Below are positions 51,960 through 60,286 of a DNA stretch of 64,000 bases, piece after piece. How positions within the stretch are numbered: the stretch's first letter is position 1; each line of letters begins with the position of its first letter. The notes under the pieces are model-generated. The model ran no database searches. It saw nothing but the letters and a program-made list of their open reading frames with translations, and had not been told where the DNA came from. A program made the translations under genes and the position numbers. Source of the stretch: Paenibacillus lautus NBRC 15380 (GTDB taxonomy: Bacteria > Bacillota > Bacilli > Paenibacillales > Paenibacillaceae); assembly GCF_004000945.1 (NCBI RefSeq), contig NZ_BIMF01000024.1, positions 26,752 through 90,751 of the forward strand, in the 5' to 3' direction.

Positions 51960-53012
51960 TTGAAAAAATCAAGATGGACCCGCCTGCTGACGGCAGGCAT
52001 GGTTGCGGTATTGTCTGTAGGACTGCTGGCCGGCTGCGGCTCGGATAAGGAGACGCTTCACATTTACAGCTGGGCGGATAACTTTGATCCCGAGGTGCTG
52101 AAGGACTTCGAAGAGAAATTCGACGTGAAGGTAACCTACGACAATTACGCAAACAATGAAGACCTGCTGGCTAAAATCAAGGCTGGCGGCAGTGGATATG
52201 ACCTCATTCAGCCGTCCGATTATATGGTGAAAACGATGATTGAATCGGAGCTGCTTGAGCCGCTTGATATGAATAATATCCCGAACTTCGTCAATCTTAC
52301 GGATACTTTCAAAGATCCTTCTTATGACCCGGGCAATAAATATTCGATTGTCTACACGTCCGGTGTAACGGGAATTGCATATAACAAGAAGTATGTTAAG
52401 GACGAGATCAACAGCTGGGAAGACCTCTGGAACCCGGAATACAAGGGGAAAGTCCTGCTTCTGGACGACAACCGCGAAATGATCGGCATGGCGCTGAAGA
52501 AGCAGGGGAAATCAAACAGCAGTACGGATGAAGCGGAAATCACCGCAGCTACGGATGACCTGAAGACCTTGCTGCCCAATGTGCTCGCGTTTGATACGGA
52601 TAACATCAAGCAGAAGATGATCCAAGAAGAAGGCTGGATTGCTACGGTCTGGTCCGGAGATGCGGCCTTCATTGCAGCGGAGAATCCGGATGTGGCGTAT
52701 GTCGTGCCAGAAGAAGGGGCTACCATCTTCTCTGATAACTACGCGATTCCTAAGGGTGCCAAGAATAAAGAGCTGGCCGAGAAATTCATCAACTTCATGA
52801 TGGAGCCTGAGGTCAGCGCCAAAAACTATGAATTCATCGGATACAGCAATCCGAACACCAAGGCGATGGAATTCCATAGCGAGGCATACCGCACCAATAC
52901 GATGATCAACCTGACAGATGAAGAGCTGGGCCGTACCGAGTGGCTCGATAATGTCGGTGACTCGCTCTCAATCTATGATCGTCTATGGACCGAACTGAAG
53001 AGCGGTCGTTAA
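51960..53012 (+). CDS. potD: Polyamine-binding lipoprotein PotD
   Basis: 350 residues: lipoprotein signal with lipobox LLAGC near residue 22, then the PotD/PotF pattern LHIYSWADNFDPEVLKDFE, YDLIQPSDYMV and VPEEGATIFSDNYAIPKGA. TTG start with AGAGGAG at good distance. It captures spermidine or putrescine outside and delivers it to PotBC. The order A-B-C-D is the standard one. Confidence 0.93.
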   Translation: MKKSRWTRLLTAGMVAVLSVGLLAGCGSDKETLHIYSWADNFDPEVLKDFEEKFDVKVTYDNYANNEDLLAKIKAGGSGYDLIQPSDYMVKTMIESELLEPLDMNNIPNFVNLTDTFKDPSYDPGNKYSIVYTSGVTGIAYNKKYVKDEINSWEDLWNPEYKGKVLLLDDNREMIGMALKKQGKSNSSTDEAEITAATDDLKTLLPNVLAFDTDNIKQKMIQEEGWIATVWSGDAAFIAAENPDVAYVVPEEGATIFSDNYAIPKGAKNKELAEKFINFMMEPEVSAKNYEFIGYSNPNTKAMEFHSEAYRTNTMINLTDEELGRTEWLDNVGDSLSIYDRLWTELKSGR

Positions 53013-53047
53013 TTATAGCTTACATTTTGATATTTTTGTAATAAAAA

Positions 53048-53079
53048 AGTCTGTCCCATTGGGGGCAGGCTCTTTTTTT
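53048..53079 (+). terminator. Terminator after potD
   Basis: AGTCTGTCCC and GGGGCAGGCT pair (two G-T) around a four-base loop, then CTTTTTTT. Confidence 0.87.
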
Positions 53080-53240
53080 GTTTGCGAATAATAGGTCCTA
53101 AGACCCGGAATAGGAAAAATTGGCCGATTTATACGAATTGAACCACAACTTTGGGGCCCGTCTCGTTGTTATATATAAGGGAGGACGCTAACGACTTCCA
53201 TCAGGTTTCTATTCGTTTAATCAGAAAAGGAGAAAGCAGC

Positions 53241-53492
53241 TTGAGCGATGTGATGAGCATGTTTTTGATTGCATTGATTGTTGCGGGGGTTGCAGCCGTT
53301 TTATTTCTGAACATCTTCAGGAAAAGCGCGCTGCATCTGCTGTTATTGAGTATTCACAGTGCGCTTGTGGGCATCGGTTTATTTCTGCTTGCCTATGTTG
53401 TCGAGGGCAGTGAAATGCTATTATTGATGGGTGCGTGCGCTCTCTTGTTCGGTGTGTTTCTAAGCGTAACGGCGTCCGTACGGAAAGAATAA
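53241..53492 (+). CDS. Small three-span membrane protein
   Basis: 83 residues with hydrophobic segments at about 4-24, 33-52 and 56-76 and a basic end (SVRKE). The TTG was chosen because AAAAGGAG lies eight bases before it; the in-frame upstream extension is polar and has no ribosome binding site. The family is not recognised. Confidence 0.65.
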   Translation: MSDVMSMFLIALIVAGVAAVLFLNIFRKSALHLLLLSIHSALVGIGLFLLAYVVEGSEMLLLMGACALLFGVFLSVTASVRKE

Positions 53493-53634
53493 TGAGAACG
53501 TATAGGTCCTACGGCCTGGAATCAAAATTGTCATTGGCTTTGTTACCAATACATTCAAAGCTTTCCTTATAATGATTAAGGGTAATAGATTAACAACTAA
53601 CGGAAACTTAATTTAACAAAGGTGGAATTCTGAT

Positions 53635-54708
53635 ATGAATCCTAAATTTCGTGTATGTGCATCATTAATTGCAACTAGCGTCCTGCTTGGCAGTCTGGGT
53701 TTGAGCGGACAGGTCATCGATGCAAGCGCCGCTAAGGCAACCGTTTCCGCCAGCCAAAAATCCTCAAAGAATGAAGTCGTACTGAAATGGAATGGCAAGA
53801 CCCTGTCACAGAAAGGTCTCGTGCTGCACGGAGTAACTTATGTGCCGGCAACCGCTTTGCGGGACGGCCTGGGGATGCCTCTTAAATATGATGCAAAAAA
53901 CCGTACGTATACACTGGGTAACGGTTATAACAAACTGAGCGCTATCGTATATGATTCAACTGAAATCGGTATTCTGGTGAATGGTTCGTATGCCGGCGAG
54001 CCTGGGGGACAGATCATCAATGGTCGTCTGTATGTGCCATTCAAAACGATCAGCGAATACATGGGTGTTCAGGGGCAATGGAATCCTTCCTTGAAAACAC
54101 TCAGCATGACGCAGAAGAAGCAGAATGACATCACCATTAAATCTGTAGCGCTGAAGAAGAAGATTCAGGGCGTGGATGCCGTTGTGAACTATCCTGTAAT
54201 CAGTGGACTTGATAATGCGGAGGCCCAAGCCGAGATCAACAAAGTGCTGAAAGAAAATGCGTCCGGCGTAATCACCAGTGCCGAAGGGAATGCTGAGGAA
54301 TTCCCGCCGTCGGAATCCAGTTTCCCTTACGAATTCAGCGGTGACTTCGTGGTCCATTACAACCAGAACGATATCCTGAGCATTACGGCATACGATTATT
54401 CCTACACTGGTGGCGCTCACGGCATGACCTTCCGTAAAAGCTTCACGTTCTCCTTGAAGGACGGCAAGCAGATGAAGCTGGGCGATTTCATCAACATGCA
54501 GGGCAAGAACAAGCAGAAGCTGAACAACCTTGTGCTGAGCAAGATGAAGAAAGAAGGAGGCTACCTCGGCGGATTTGAGGGCGTGCCTGCCGATGCTGAT
54601 TTTTATGTGAAGGATAATGCTGCGGTGCTGTACTTCCAGCTTTATGAGTACACGGCGTATGCCTATGGATTTCCGGAGTTTGAGCTGAAGCTGAAAGAGT
54701 GGAAGTAA
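53635..54708 (+). CDS. Secreted protein with copper-amine-oxidase N-like and DUF3298 domains
   Basis: 357 residues: signal peptide (about 1-33, ending near DASAA), a Cu_amine_oxidN1-like stalk domain (about 45-160: GVTYVPATALRDGLGM and NGRLYVPFKTISEYMG), then a DUF4163/DUF3298 region (about 170-355: YSYTGGAHGMTFRKSFTFSLKDGK) as in RsiV and PdaC. It should act outside the membrane. DUF3298 occurs in sugar- or lysozyme-binding proteins, so binding of cell-wall material is possible. AAAGGTGG precedes the ATG. Confidence 0.87.
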   Translation: MNPKFRVCASLIATSVLLGSLGLSGQVIDASAAKATVSASQKSSKNEVVLKWNGKTLSQKGLVLHGVTYVPATALRDGLGMPLKYDAKNRTYTLGNGYNKLSAIVYDSTEIGILVNGSYAGEPGGQIINGRLYVPFKTISEYMGVQGQWNPSLKTLSMTQKKQNDITIKSVALKKKIQGVDAVVNYPVISGLDNAEAQAEINKVLKENASGVITSAEGNAEEFPPSESSFPYEFSGDFVVHYNQNDILSITAYDYSYTGGAHGMTFRKSFTFSLKDGKQMKLGDFINMQGKNKQKLNNLVLSKMKKEGGYLGGFEGVPADADFYVKDNAAVLYFQLYEYTAYAYGFPEFELKLKEWK

Positions 54709-54998
54709 GAGTATACGGTAAGTAGTTATTTATAAGCCGCAATCATTTTTTAAATGCTATAGCTTTGTCTTGATACAATATGTTGTCCTGATGTAACACT
54801 GTGCTGGAACTAGTTGCGAGTATCCCTTGATCATGGAATGTGGAGAGTGTATTCTCCTTTCCTGCGATCAAGGGATTGTTTGTGTTTATCGAGAGGATTG
54901 CCTCCGATTACGAATATGTGATCCTTAGGAATTGCTATTTAGGCATACTCTGATTAACATAGTCCTCTCGATGATAACTTGTATAGCTTGTACACGCT

Positions 54999-55039
54999 TG
55001 TACACCATGCGCACTGCTCCCTGTGCGCACGGTGCTTGG
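54999..55039 (-). repeat. Dispersed repeat copy 6
   Basis: TGTACACCATGCGCACTGCT and CCCTGTGCGCACGGTGCTTGG match the right-hand two thirds of the copy at 40565 with few changes, in the same orientation. The CCAAGCATGCCCC end is missing. Confidence 0.72.
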
Positions 55040-55255
55040 TTAGTGGCAAGCAAAGCCGTGCGGTAAAAGGCCACACATTCGCCCTATGCGATATTGGATG
55101 TCACCCCGTTTATGAAAGCAGTGAGTGAGGGTAGCGCATCATTAGGCCTTACGCAATCCGATTGCCCGTGCAAAGGAATCCTGCACAGGCTTGCTCTTTA
55201 TTCCCTTCCCAATAGTTAAGGCAGGCCTTTTAGGAGGGCAGTGCCATTACCGTCT

Positions 55256-55354
55256 TTAAGTTTTATTGAAATAGTCGTACCGCAGTGAGAGTGTCCTCAG
55301 AGGAGCAACGCGTTCGCCTTTGAAATCGGGAAACCTCCTTATCTGTTCATTCAT
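55256..55354 (-). CDS. Possible 32-residue ORF within the large inverted repeat
   Basis: On the - strand an ATG opens a frame MNEQIRRFPDFKGERVAP and so on, ending FNKT and TAA. It is basic and without membrane segments. An AGGAGG lies inside it, not before it. No ribosome binding site precedes the ATG, so translation is doubtful; it is listed because the hairpin and the ORF coincide. Confidence 0.2.
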   Translation of the reverse strand: MNEQIRRFPDFKGERVAPLRTLSLRYDYFNKT

Positions 55355-55395
55355 GTTTCCCGATTTCAACAGCGACCGGAGGGGATACTCTCACT
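55284..55395. repeat. 112-base imperfect inverted repeat (mobile-element-like or structured RNA)
   Basis: Outer arms AGTGAGAGTGTCCTC (55284) and GGGGATACTCTCACT (55381) pair over 15 positions with wobbles. Inner arms TGAAATCGGGAAAC (55321-55334) and GTTTCCCGATTTCA (55355-55368) are perfect over 14. The loop is 20 bases. The region between the arms on the left carries AACGCGTT. There is no T run after it, so it is not a terminator. Confidence 0.75.
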
Positions 55396-55432
55396 ATTTA
55401 GTACTCGAAGTTTTCAATGATTCTAGAGGATA

Positions 55433-55467
55433 AAAAAGGGCAGGCACCGGATAACGGCGCCTGCCTT
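55433..55467 (-). terminator. Terminator after clpP
   Basis: On the - strand GGCAGGCGCCG and CGGTGCCTGCC pair (one G-T) around TTATC and run into CTTTTTTA. It lies 15 bases after the clpP stop codon. Confidence 0.88.
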
Positions 55468-55481
55468 TACTTCATTTCTTT

Positions 55482-56078
55482 TTATAGTCCTTGCGGTGGT
55501 GTATTTTCCAGTACTTGATCGATCAGGCCATACTCTTTGGCTTCGTCAGCCGTCATGAAGTAGTCACGATCGGTATCCTTCTCAATGCGCTCCAGCGGTT
55601 GGCCGGTGCGTTCGGACAGGATGCGGTTCAGTTTGTCGCGCATTTTGAGAATGCGGCGAGCACGGATCTCAATATCCGTGGCTTGACCTTGTGCGCCGCC
55701 GAGCGGCTGGTGAATCATAATTTCGCTGTTAGGCAGACCGTAACGTTTGCCTTTAGCGCCTGCGTTGAGCAGGAATGCGCCCATGGAAGCAGCCATGCCG
55801 ACACAGATCGTCGAAACGTCCGGCTTGATGAACTGCATCGTATCGAATATCGCCATACCTGCGGTAATGGAACCGCCAGGACTGTTGATGTAAAGATGAA
55901 TATCCTTCTCAGGATCCTCAGCCGACAAGAACAGCATTTGAGCAATGATGGAATTGGCGACCACGTCATTTACGTCGGAGCCGAGGAAGATAATGCGGTC
56001 TTTCAGCAATCTGGAATAGATGTCGTATGCCCGCTCACCGCGGTTGCTTTGTTCAACGACCATAGGTATAAAACTCAC
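55482..56078 (-). CDS. clpP: ClpP, proteolytic subunit of the Clp protease
   Basis: 198 residues. Catalytic Ser98 (GMAASMG), His123 (IMIHQPLGG) and Asp172 (DRDYFMT) are all present at the standard positions. It forms the tetradecameric chamber that works with ClpX and ClpC. The start is a GTG, MSFIPMVVEQ, with AGGAGG before it. A perfect CtsR box overlaps its promoter, so it should be induced by heat and protein damage. Confidence 0.97.
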   Translation of the reverse strand: MSFIPMVVEQSNRGERAYDIYSRLLKDRIIFLGSDVNDVVANSIIAQMLFLSAEDPEKDIHLYINSPGGSITAGMAIFDTMQFIKPDVSTICVGMAASMGAFLLNAGAKGKRYGLPNSEIMIHQPLGGAQGQATDIEIRARRILKMRDKLNRILSERTGQPLERIEKDTDRDYFMTADEAKEYGLIDQVLENTPPQGL

Positions 56079-56132
56079 GTGGAAAACCTCCTCTTAAGTA
56101 CCTCATATAAATACTGTTACCGTATTACCCAC

Positions 56133-56172
56133 ATGATAAACAATTTAAATCAAAAAGTCAAAGATAGTCAAA
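56133..56172 (-). promoter_or_regulatory. clpP promoter with overlapping CtsR box
   Basis: AGTCAAA-GAT-AGTCAAA (56156-56172) matches the heptad direct repeat bound by CtsR exactly. On the - strand TTGACT (56161-56156), 17 bases and TATCAT (56138-56133) form the promoter, so repressor binding blocks the -35. Reading direction of the box relative to clpP is reversed, which is acceptable for CtsR sites. Confidence 0.88.
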
Positions 56173-56239
56173 CTATTGGGTAAAAAAAAGAGCCGTCATG
56201 GGCACTTTAGGGTAATCAGTATAGAGAATAAGATAAAAT

Positions 56240-56314
56240 GGCGCGCCCGCGAGGAATCGAACCTCGATCTCAGGCTCCGGAGGCCTACGTCATATCCATT
56301 GGACCACGGGCGCA
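56240..56314 (-). tRNA. tRNA-Arg (anticodon CCG)
   Basis: 75 bases including an encoded CCA. Acceptor GCGCCCG pairs with CGGGCGC, the anticodon loop is CTCCGGA with CCG, and the T arm is CGAGG-TTCGATT-CCTCG. Reads the rare codon CGG. Its place next to clpP is shared with B. subtilis (clpP, trnQ-Arg). Confidence 0.95.
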
Positions 56315-56380
56315 TAAGAAAAACGTCTATCGACGTGCATTCAAAGAAGACAGACCGCGTTTAGCGGTAGTTTTTCTTGC

Positions 56381-56424
56381 GATATCAGGAAGCTGGCTCC
56401 GCGAAGTTTATACTTTCTGATATC
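56381..56424. repeat. Inverted repeat GATATCAG / CTGATATC
   Basis: Eight-base perfect arms extend to about twelve with mismatches around a loop of about 28 bases, upstream of the tRNA on its strand. A smaller ACCGC/GCGGT hairpin lies at 56354-56368. Function unknown. Confidence 0.4.
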
Positions 56425-56572
56425 TTAAAAAATTAGCAACGAAGTTGATTATACCGCATCTTTTTTAAAAATACAATAGCGGGCAAAACTTTGTTCCTAT
56501 TTATATAGACAAGCCTGTAGTTGGTCATAATGTATAAGAATGCCTGGGGCAGAGAAATATACTTTCGGATAC

Positions 56573-56632
56573 TTGCAACCAGCATGATTATTGGTTAGAA
56601 TAAGGGTGGGACTTAAAAAGTTTGACTGGGAC
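56573..56632 (+). promoter_or_regulatory. Promoter and CggR-type operator of the glycolytic operon
   Basis: TTGCAA (56573-56578), 17 bases and TAGAAT (56596-56601) form the promoter. TGGGAC occurs at 56607 and 56627, a 20-base direct repeat that equals the spacing of the two CGGGAC half-sites in the B. subtilis CggR operator. It begins near the predicted start point, so CggR would act as a roadblock relieved by fructose-1,6-bisphosphate. Confidence 0.78.
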
Positions 56633-56685
56633 ATTTTACGACCAGGTAGAGGAGAGCCGAGACGAAGTTTGCAGGAGTGGAATGC

Positions 56686-57729
56686 ATGCGTAACCTATTA
56701 GAAATACAAGAGCAGCTTCTGCCGGATCTGATGGACACTCTTAAACGAAGGTATTCCATCCTTCATCAGATCAAGTTGTCCGGAATTGTTGGCCGAAGAA
56801 CATTGGCTTCATCACTCTCGATGACCGAGCGTGTCCTCAGAGCAGAAACAGATCTTCTGAAAGCGCAAGGGCTGATCGAGATTGAAACGCTTGGCATGCG
56901 GATCAGCAGTTCAGGGATATGCTTGCTGGAGGAACTGGAACCGGTTATGAATGAGTTATTCGGACTGGTTGAACTGGAAGAGAAGATCCGTCAGGCTTAC
57001 GGGCTTCGTAAAGTGGTCATTATTCCCGGTAACAGTGAGTCATCTCCGGAAGTCAAACGCGAGCTTGGCCGTGCCGGAGCAAGAACGCTGCTAAGCTTTG
57101 TGCAGGATGGAGATACGATTGCCGTAACAGGCGGCTCCACGCTCGCCGAAGTAGCAGAGCAGATGTCCTCTTTGCCTGGTGGCGAACCGCTGACAAGCAC
57201 TTGGTTTGTGCCTGCCCGGGGCGGTCTCGGGGAGAGTGTCGAGATTCAAGCGAACACCATTGCCTCTAAGATGGCTAAGCGCGTTGGAGCTGAGTACCGA
57301 TTGCTTCATGTACCGGATCTGCTAAGCGAGGATGCCTACCAGTCTTTGGTGCAGGATCAGCATATCCAGGAGATTGTGGATGTGATCAGGCGCTGCCGAG
57401 TCATTATTCACGGCATCGGAGATGCCATGGAAATGGCAAGAAGGCGCAAGCTGGATGAAGACTCGATTCAGAACTTGCAGGCCGATGGCGCGATTGCGGA
57501 ATCCTTCGGCTACTACTTCAGTGAAGATGGCGAAGTTGTCCACAAAATGCTTACCCTCGGGCTGCGGCTTGAGGATATTATGCGGACAGAGACGATCATC
57601 GGCATTGCTGGGGGGCAAGGTAAGGGCAAGGCGATTCACGCGGTGCTGAAATTCGGACATGAGGATATTCTCGTTACCGATGAAGCCGCGGCACTGGAAG
57701 TCGAGAAGGAGATTGACGCCGGTATTTGA
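56686..57729 (+). CDS. cggR: CggR, central glycolytic genes repressor
   Basis: SorC-family regulator of about 347 residues: N-terminal winged helix (about 20-75, VGRRTLASSLSMTERVLRAE) and a C-terminal sugar-phosphate-binding domain (VAVTGGSTLAEVAEQM, HGIGDAMEMARRR). ATG eight bases after AGGAG; a GTG three codons upstream lies on the ribosome binding site. It represses its own operon when fructose-1,6-bisphosphate is low. Confidence 0.94.
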   Translation: MRNLLEIQEQLLPDLMDTLKRRYSILHQIKLSGIVGRRTLASSLSMTERVLRAETDLLKAQGLIEIETLGMRISSSGICLLEELEPVMNELFGLVELEEKIRQAYGLRKVVIIPGNSESSPEVKRELGRAGARTLLSFVQDGDTIAVTGGSTLAEVAEQMSSLPGGEPLTSTWFVPARGGLGESVEIQANTIASKMAKRVGAEYRLLHVPDLLSEDAYQSLVQDQHIQEIVDVIRRCRVIIHGIGDAMEMARRRKLDEDSIQNLQADGAIAESFGYYFSEDGEVVHKMLTLGLRLEDIMRTETIIGIAGGQGKGKAIHAVLKFGHEDILVTDEAAALEVEKEIDAGI

Positions 57730-57769
57730 ATCCAAGGGCGTACAACTGATTTTTCATTATTGTTGTCTT

Positions 57770-57789
57770 GATTGGCTTAACAGCCAATC
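57770..57789 (+). other. Stem-loop between cggR and gapA
   Basis: GATTGGCT-TAAC-AGCCAATC, a perfect eight-pair hairpin without T run, 40 bases before gapA. In B. subtilis the cggR-gapA message is cut near a stem-loop at this place, leaving a stable gapA message. The position suggests the same here. Confidence 0.68.
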
Positions 57790-57828
57790 TTGAATATATA
57801 AATTTTACAAATATGGAGGGAACTACTC

Positions 57829-58833
57829 ATGGTTAAAGTAGGTATTAACGGTTTTGGACGTATTGGACGTAACGTGTTCCGCGCTGCGCTGAACAACAGC
57901 GAAGTTGAAATCGTGGCAATCAACGATTTGACGGATGTAAAAACGCTGGCACACCTTTTGAAATATGACACAACTCACGGCAGACTTAATGCAACGGTTG
58001 AAGCTAAAGAAGGCGCACTCGTTGTAAACGGCCGTGAAGTGAAAGTATTCGCTGAGCGTAACCCAGAAGCATTGCCTTGGGCTGAGTACGGCGTAGAAAT
58101 CGTTGTAGAATCCACTGGTATTTTCACAGCGAAAGACAAAGCCTCCGCTCACTTGAAAGGCGGCGCTAAGAAAGTTATCATCTCTGCTCCAGCTACTGAC
58201 GAAGATATCACCATCGTTATGGGCGTTAACGAAGACAAATACGATGCTGCTAGCCACACCATCATCTCCAATGCTTCTTGTACGACGAACTGCTTGGCTC
58301 CTTTTGCAAAAGTTCTTGACGAGAATTTTGGTATCGTTAAAGGTCTGATGACTACCATTCACTCCTACACGAATGACCAGCAAGTGCTTGATCTGCCGCA
58401 CAAAGATCTGCGTCGTGCTCGTGCAGCTGCTGAAAACATCATTCCTTCCACAACAGGTGCTGCAAAAGCAGTGAGCCTCGTTCTGCCGCAATTGAAAGGC
58501 AAATTGAACGGTAACTCTATGCGTGTACCTACGAAGAACGTTTCTGTAACAGACCTCGTAGTAGAACTGTCCAAAAACGTAACCCTTGAAGATGTAAACG
58601 GAGCGCTGAAAGCTGCTGCTGAAGGCCCGCTGAAAGGCATCTTGAACTACTCTGATGAGCCGCTTGTATCCAGCGACTACAATGGTGACCCAGCTTCTTC
58701 CACGATCGATTCGCTCTCCACTATGGTAGTTGGCGACAACATGGTGAAAGTTGTTTCTTGGTATGACAACGAGTGGGGCTACTCCAACCGTGTCGTTGAC
58801 CTCGCTGCTTACATCGCAAGCAAAGGTCTGTAA
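57829..58833 (+). CDS. gapA: Glyceraldehyde-3-phosphate dehydrogenase GapA
   Basis: 334 residues. Rossmann start VGINGFGRIGRNVF, Asp33 (AINDLTD) which marks NAD preference, catalytic Cys151 in SNASCTTNCLAP, and the S-loop region. ATATGGAGGG precedes the ATG. This is the glycolytic enzyme, second gene of the operon, with strongly biased codon use as expected for high expression. Confidence 0.97.
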   Translation: MVKVGINGFGRIGRNVFRAALNNSEVEIVAINDLTDVKTLAHLLKYDTTHGRLNATVEAKEGALVVNGREVKVFAERNPEALPWAEYGVEIVVESTGIFTAKDKASAHLKGGAKKVIISAPATDEDITIVMGVNEDKYDAASHTIISNASCTTNCLAPFAKVLDENFGIVKGLMTTIHSYTNDQQVLDLPHKDLRRARAAAENIIPSTTGAAKAVSLVLPQLKGKLNGNSMRVPTKNVSVTDLVVELSKNVTLEDVNGALKAAAEGPLKGILNYSDEPLVSSDYNGDPASSTIDSLSTMVVGDNMVKVVSWYDNEWGYSNRVVDLAAYIASKGL

Positions 58834-58853
58834 TTGATCTAGCCATACAATCG

Positions 58854-58884
58854 AAGAGGAGTTCCGTTTCACGGGTCTCCTCTT
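58854..58884 (+). terminator. Partial terminator or processing hairpin between gapA and pgk
   Basis: AAGAGGAG pairs with CTCCTCTT, with CCGT/ACGG pairing inside, followed by only three T. It may lower expression of the downstream genes relative to gapA. Confidence 0.6.
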
Positions 58885-59027
58885 TGGTTCATGGTTTTTC
58901 CTTGTTTTCATGCCAGAGCACTGGGAAGAATAGACAAGATCCGGGCGCTGGTTAGCGATAGAGAGAGAAACGAGAGCAACTGCATGCTGTCGGTGAGGAG
59001 AATAGTTTTCTTAGGAGGAACGTGGAG

Positions 59028-60209
59028 ATGAACAAGAAAAGTGTACGTGATGTAGAAGTAAGCGGAAAACGGGTGTTTGTCCGCGTCGATTTCAATGTAC
59101 CGCTCGAAGATGGTAAAATTACAGACGACACTCGTATTCGCGAGACTTTGCCGACCATTAACTATCTGGTAGAGCAAGGAGCGAAAGTCATCCTGGCCAG
59201 CCACATGGGCCGTCCAAAAGGTGAGGTCGTTGAATCTTTGCGCCTGACTCCGGCAAGTCAGCGTCTGTCCGAGCTGCTCGGCAAACCGGTAGCCAAAGCG
59301 GATGAAGCCGTAGGAGAAGCGGTTAAAGCGCAGGTAGAGAAGCTGCAAAACGGCGATGTGCTCGTGCTTGAAAATGTTCGTTTTTACGCTGGTGAAGAGA
59401 AGAATGATCCGGAACTTGCGAAGCAATTCGCCGAACTGGCCGATCTGTTCGTGAATGACGCGTTTGGTGCTGCTCACCGTGCGCATGCTTCGACAGAAGG
59501 TATCGCTCATCATCTTCCGGCTGTATCGGGATTGTTGATGGAGAAAGAGCTGTCCGTTCTCGGCAAAGCCCTTTCGAATCCGGACCGTCCTTTTACCGCC
59601 ATCATCGGTGGATCGAAGGTTAAGGACAAAATCGACGTGATCGACAACCTGCTTACGCTTGCTGACAATGTCATCATCGGCGGTGGACTTGCTTACACGT
59701 TCTTCAAAGCTCAAGGCCATGAAATCGGTCAATCTCTGCTTGATAAAGAGAAGCTTGATGTTGCACTCGGTTTTATCGAGAAAGCTAAAGAGCTGGGCAA
59801 AAACTTCTACCTGCCGGAAGATATCGTCGTTACGGACGAGTTCAGTGCAGACGCGAATACCAAGATCGTTGATATCGACGGCATCCCAGCCGATTGGGAA
59901 GGCGTTGACATCGGTCCTAAGACTCGCGCCAAGTATGCAGAAGTGATCAAGAACTCCAAACTTGTCGTGTGGAACGGTCCTATGGGCGTATTTGAAATCG
60001 CTCCGTTCAGCAACGGTACTCGTGAAGTGGCACAAGCTTGTGCGGATACGGAAGCTTACACGATTATCGGCGGCGGCGACTCGGCTGCAGCAGCGGAGAA
60101 ATTCGGCCTTGCCGACAAGATGAATCACATCTCGACAGGCGGCGGTGCATCTCTTGAGTTCATGGAAGGCAAAGCACTTCCTGGTGTTGTGGCACTGAAC
60201 GATAAATAG
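59028..60209 (+). CDS. pgk: Phosphoglycerate kinase
   Basis: 393 residues: RVDFNVPLEDGKI near residue 20, substrate-binding SHMGRPKG near 63, and nucleotide-binding GGGDSAAAAEKFGL near 350. The ATG nine bases after AGGAGG was preferred to a GTG two codons upstream. Makes ATP from 1,3-bisphosphoglycerate. Confidence 0.97.
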   Translation: MNKKSVRDVEVSGKRVFVRVDFNVPLEDGKITDDTRIRETLPTINYLVEQGAKVILASHMGRPKGEVVESLRLTPASQRLSELLGKPVAKADEAVGEAVKAQVEKLQNGDVLVLENVRFYAGEEKNDPELAKQFAELADLFVNDAFGAAHRAHASTEGIAHHLPAVSGLLMEKELSVLGKALSNPDRPFTAIIGGSKVKDKIDVIDNLLTLADNVIIGGGLAYTFFKAQGHEIGQSLLDKEKLDVALGFIEKAKELGKNFYLPEDIVVTDEFSADANTKIVDIDGIPADWEGVDIGPKTRAKYAEVIKNSKLVVWNGPMGVFEIAPFSNGTREVAQACADTEAYTIIGGGDSAAAAEKFGLADKMNHISTGGGASLEFMEGKALPGVVALNDK

Positions 60210-60286
60210 AAATAGGCACTACAATTGGATAGCAAGTGGATGAAGTTTGGACCCCGATTCTTCGGGGGAATAAAGGAGTGAATCGT

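Larger units (their letters stand above)
54709..55481. other. Long intergenic stretch without a supported protein gene
   Basis: Holds an inverted repeat (TCCCTTGATC at 54823 and GATCAAGGGA at 54866) with an inner GGAGA/TCTCC stem, one copy of the dispersed repeat, a large 112-base inverted repeat and the clpP terminator. The remaining part (about 55040-55280) shows no recognised feature. No known RNA family could be assigned. Confidence 0.6.

Noticed and set aside
55040..55280. Possible structural RNA (6S, SRP or similar)
   Set aside because: No diagnostic core of any RNA family I know could be recognised and no clear promoter or terminator frames the segment.
57823..58911. 362-codon open frame antisense to gapA
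   Set aside because: Shadow of GapA codon bias; the product is rich in Cys, Phe and His without domain pattern.
58908..60128. 406-codon open frame antisense to pgk
   Set aside because: It mirrors a highly expressed, codon-biased gene. It has no ribosome binding site or recognisable family, and biased codons on one strand commonly open a frame on the other.
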